A stretch of DNA of 16,763 nt from an uncultured Pseudomonas sp. (GTDB taxonomy: Bacteria; Pseudomonadota; Gammaproteobacteria; Pseudomonadales; Pseudomonadaceae). The notes beneath the pieces were generated by a model. That model ran no database searches. It was given only the letters and a program-made list of their open reading frames with translations, and was not told where the DNA came from. The position numbers and the translations under genes are program-made. Location: NCBI GenBank assembly GCA_946886875.1, contig CAMPJN010000039.1:1-16763 (forward strand). The letters are read 5' to 3'. Shown piece by piece: positions 16,479 through 16,763 of the stretch; the first letter of the stretch is position 1, and the number at the start of each line of letters is the position of its first letter.

Positions 16479-16565
16479 CGTAGGTTGGTGCTGAGCGTGC
16501 GAAGCCCAACATGAACTGGTGTGCATCATGGTTTTTGGGCTTCGCGTAGCTCAGCCCAACCTACG
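16479..16565. repeat. Long palindromic repeat upstream of the carboxylase gene
   Basis: Nested stems pair CGTAGGTTGG (16479-16488) with CCAACCTACG (16556-16565), GCTGAGC (16490-16496) with GCTCAGC (16549-16555), and GAAGCCC (16501-16507) with GGGCTTC (16537-16543). It fills the gap between the DUF1989 gene and the carboxylase and is related in layout to the 1161 element. The rest of the gap (16369-16478) shows only a short hairpin, GCGGG-CCGT-CCCGC (16392-16405). Confidence 0.8.
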
Positions 16566-16581
16566 CTTGATCCTTGTGCTC

Positions 16582-16763
16582 TCAATCCCACACCAATACC
16601 TCGGCCGGGGTCGGGTTGTAGCCGTTGCACGGGTTGTTCAGCTGTGGGCAGTTGGAGATCAGCACGATCACGTCCATATGCGCGATCAGCTCGACGTATT
16701 TGCCCGGTGCGGAGATGCCGTCCTCGAAGGTCAGGCCGCCTTCGGGCGTCACCGGCACGTTCA
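16582..16763 (-). CDS. DUF1989 urea carboxylase-associated protein, C-terminal fragment (probable carboxyguanidine deiminase subunit)
   Basis: The minus-strand frame is open from the right edge to a TGA at 16584-16582, giving about 60 codons of a C-terminus. The sequence contains [20 protein letters not shown], then [21 protein letters not shown]. The [15 protein letters not shown] pattern is characteristic of the paired DUF1989 proteins encoded beside urea/guanidine carboxylase. Such pairs have been reported to act as a carboxyguanidine deiminase (CgdA and CgdB), making allophanate and ammonia from carboxyguanidine. Which of the two subunits this is cannot be decided from the fragment. It lies upstream of the carboxylase on the same strand, 213 bp away, with a palindromic repeat between. 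Confidence 0.85.
   Translation of the reverse strand, partial: NVPVTPEGGLTFEDGISAPGKYVELIAHMDVIVLISNCPQLNNPCNGYNPTPAEVLVWD

Noticed and set aside
16369..16512. N-terminal extension of the carboxylase, starting within the 16479 repeat
   Set aside because: The ATG at 16368 has a good ribosome binding site and begins exactly where biotin carboxylase domains begin.
16369..16581. Guanidine-I riboswitch before the carboxylase gene
   Set aside because: The gap is filled by a palindromic repeat, with no recognisable ykkC-type conserved elements. Any riboswitch would more likely lie upstream of the operon, beyond the right edge.

Overview
The window looks like a chromosomal segment of a Pseudomonas species. 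The GC-rich codon use points that way. So do close matches to remembered Pseudomonas proteins (PhaG, a YcaC-type hydrolase, pirin, a KGG stress protein) and several Pseudomonas-style extragenic palindromic repeats. No database could be searched, so family names rest on recognised motifs and remembered relatives. Most genes lie on the minus strand; the exceptions are a LysR regulator and a two-gene ABC exporter.

Layout from left to right. (1) 1-1118: N-terminal part of a large Lhr-type DNA helicase, running off the left edge. (2) 1161-1255: a large palindromic repeat. (3) 1313-2879: a YcaC-like cysteine hydrolase and a pirin on the minus strand, divergent from a LysR-type regulator (2976-3872, plus) across a short spacer rich in dyads. 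(4) 3989-5676: a YadG/YadH-type ABC ATPase and permease with overlapping ends. (5) 5677-6856: a gene-poor stretch holding a small KGG stress protein with its terminator, and a tRNA-Gly(CCC) with its own promoter and terminator. (6) 6859-7743: phaG, linking fatty acid synthesis to medium-chain polyhydroxyalkanoate precursors. (7) 8154-8846: an RsuA-type 16S rRNA pseudouridine synthase. (8) 8968-10634: a membrane diguanylate cyclase with a sensory periplasmic region, overlapping a small cysteine-rich CWC protein. (9) 10803-16763: allophanate hydrolase, a 1213-residue biotin-dependent urea/guanidine carboxylase, and the C-terminus of a DUF1989 'urea carboxylase-associated' protein.

The last block is the most coherent pathway. 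The carboxylase, the DUF1989 proteins and allophanate hydrolase together turn a nitrogen compound (guanidine in the current model, urea in the older one) into ammonia and CO2. Transcription would run from beyond the right edge through DUF1989, carboxylase and allophanate hydrolase.

The most unusual feature is a perfect 61-bp REP-type inverted pair (23-bp arms, 15-bp spacer) inside the carboxylase gene. It reads through in frame and adds about 20 residues to the linker between the two carboxyltransferase halves. Other palindromic repeats sit at each junction of the same cluster. Several share a core resembling GAGCG-N-GCGA while their flanking arms change in a compensated way, which suggests one structurally constrained repeat family.
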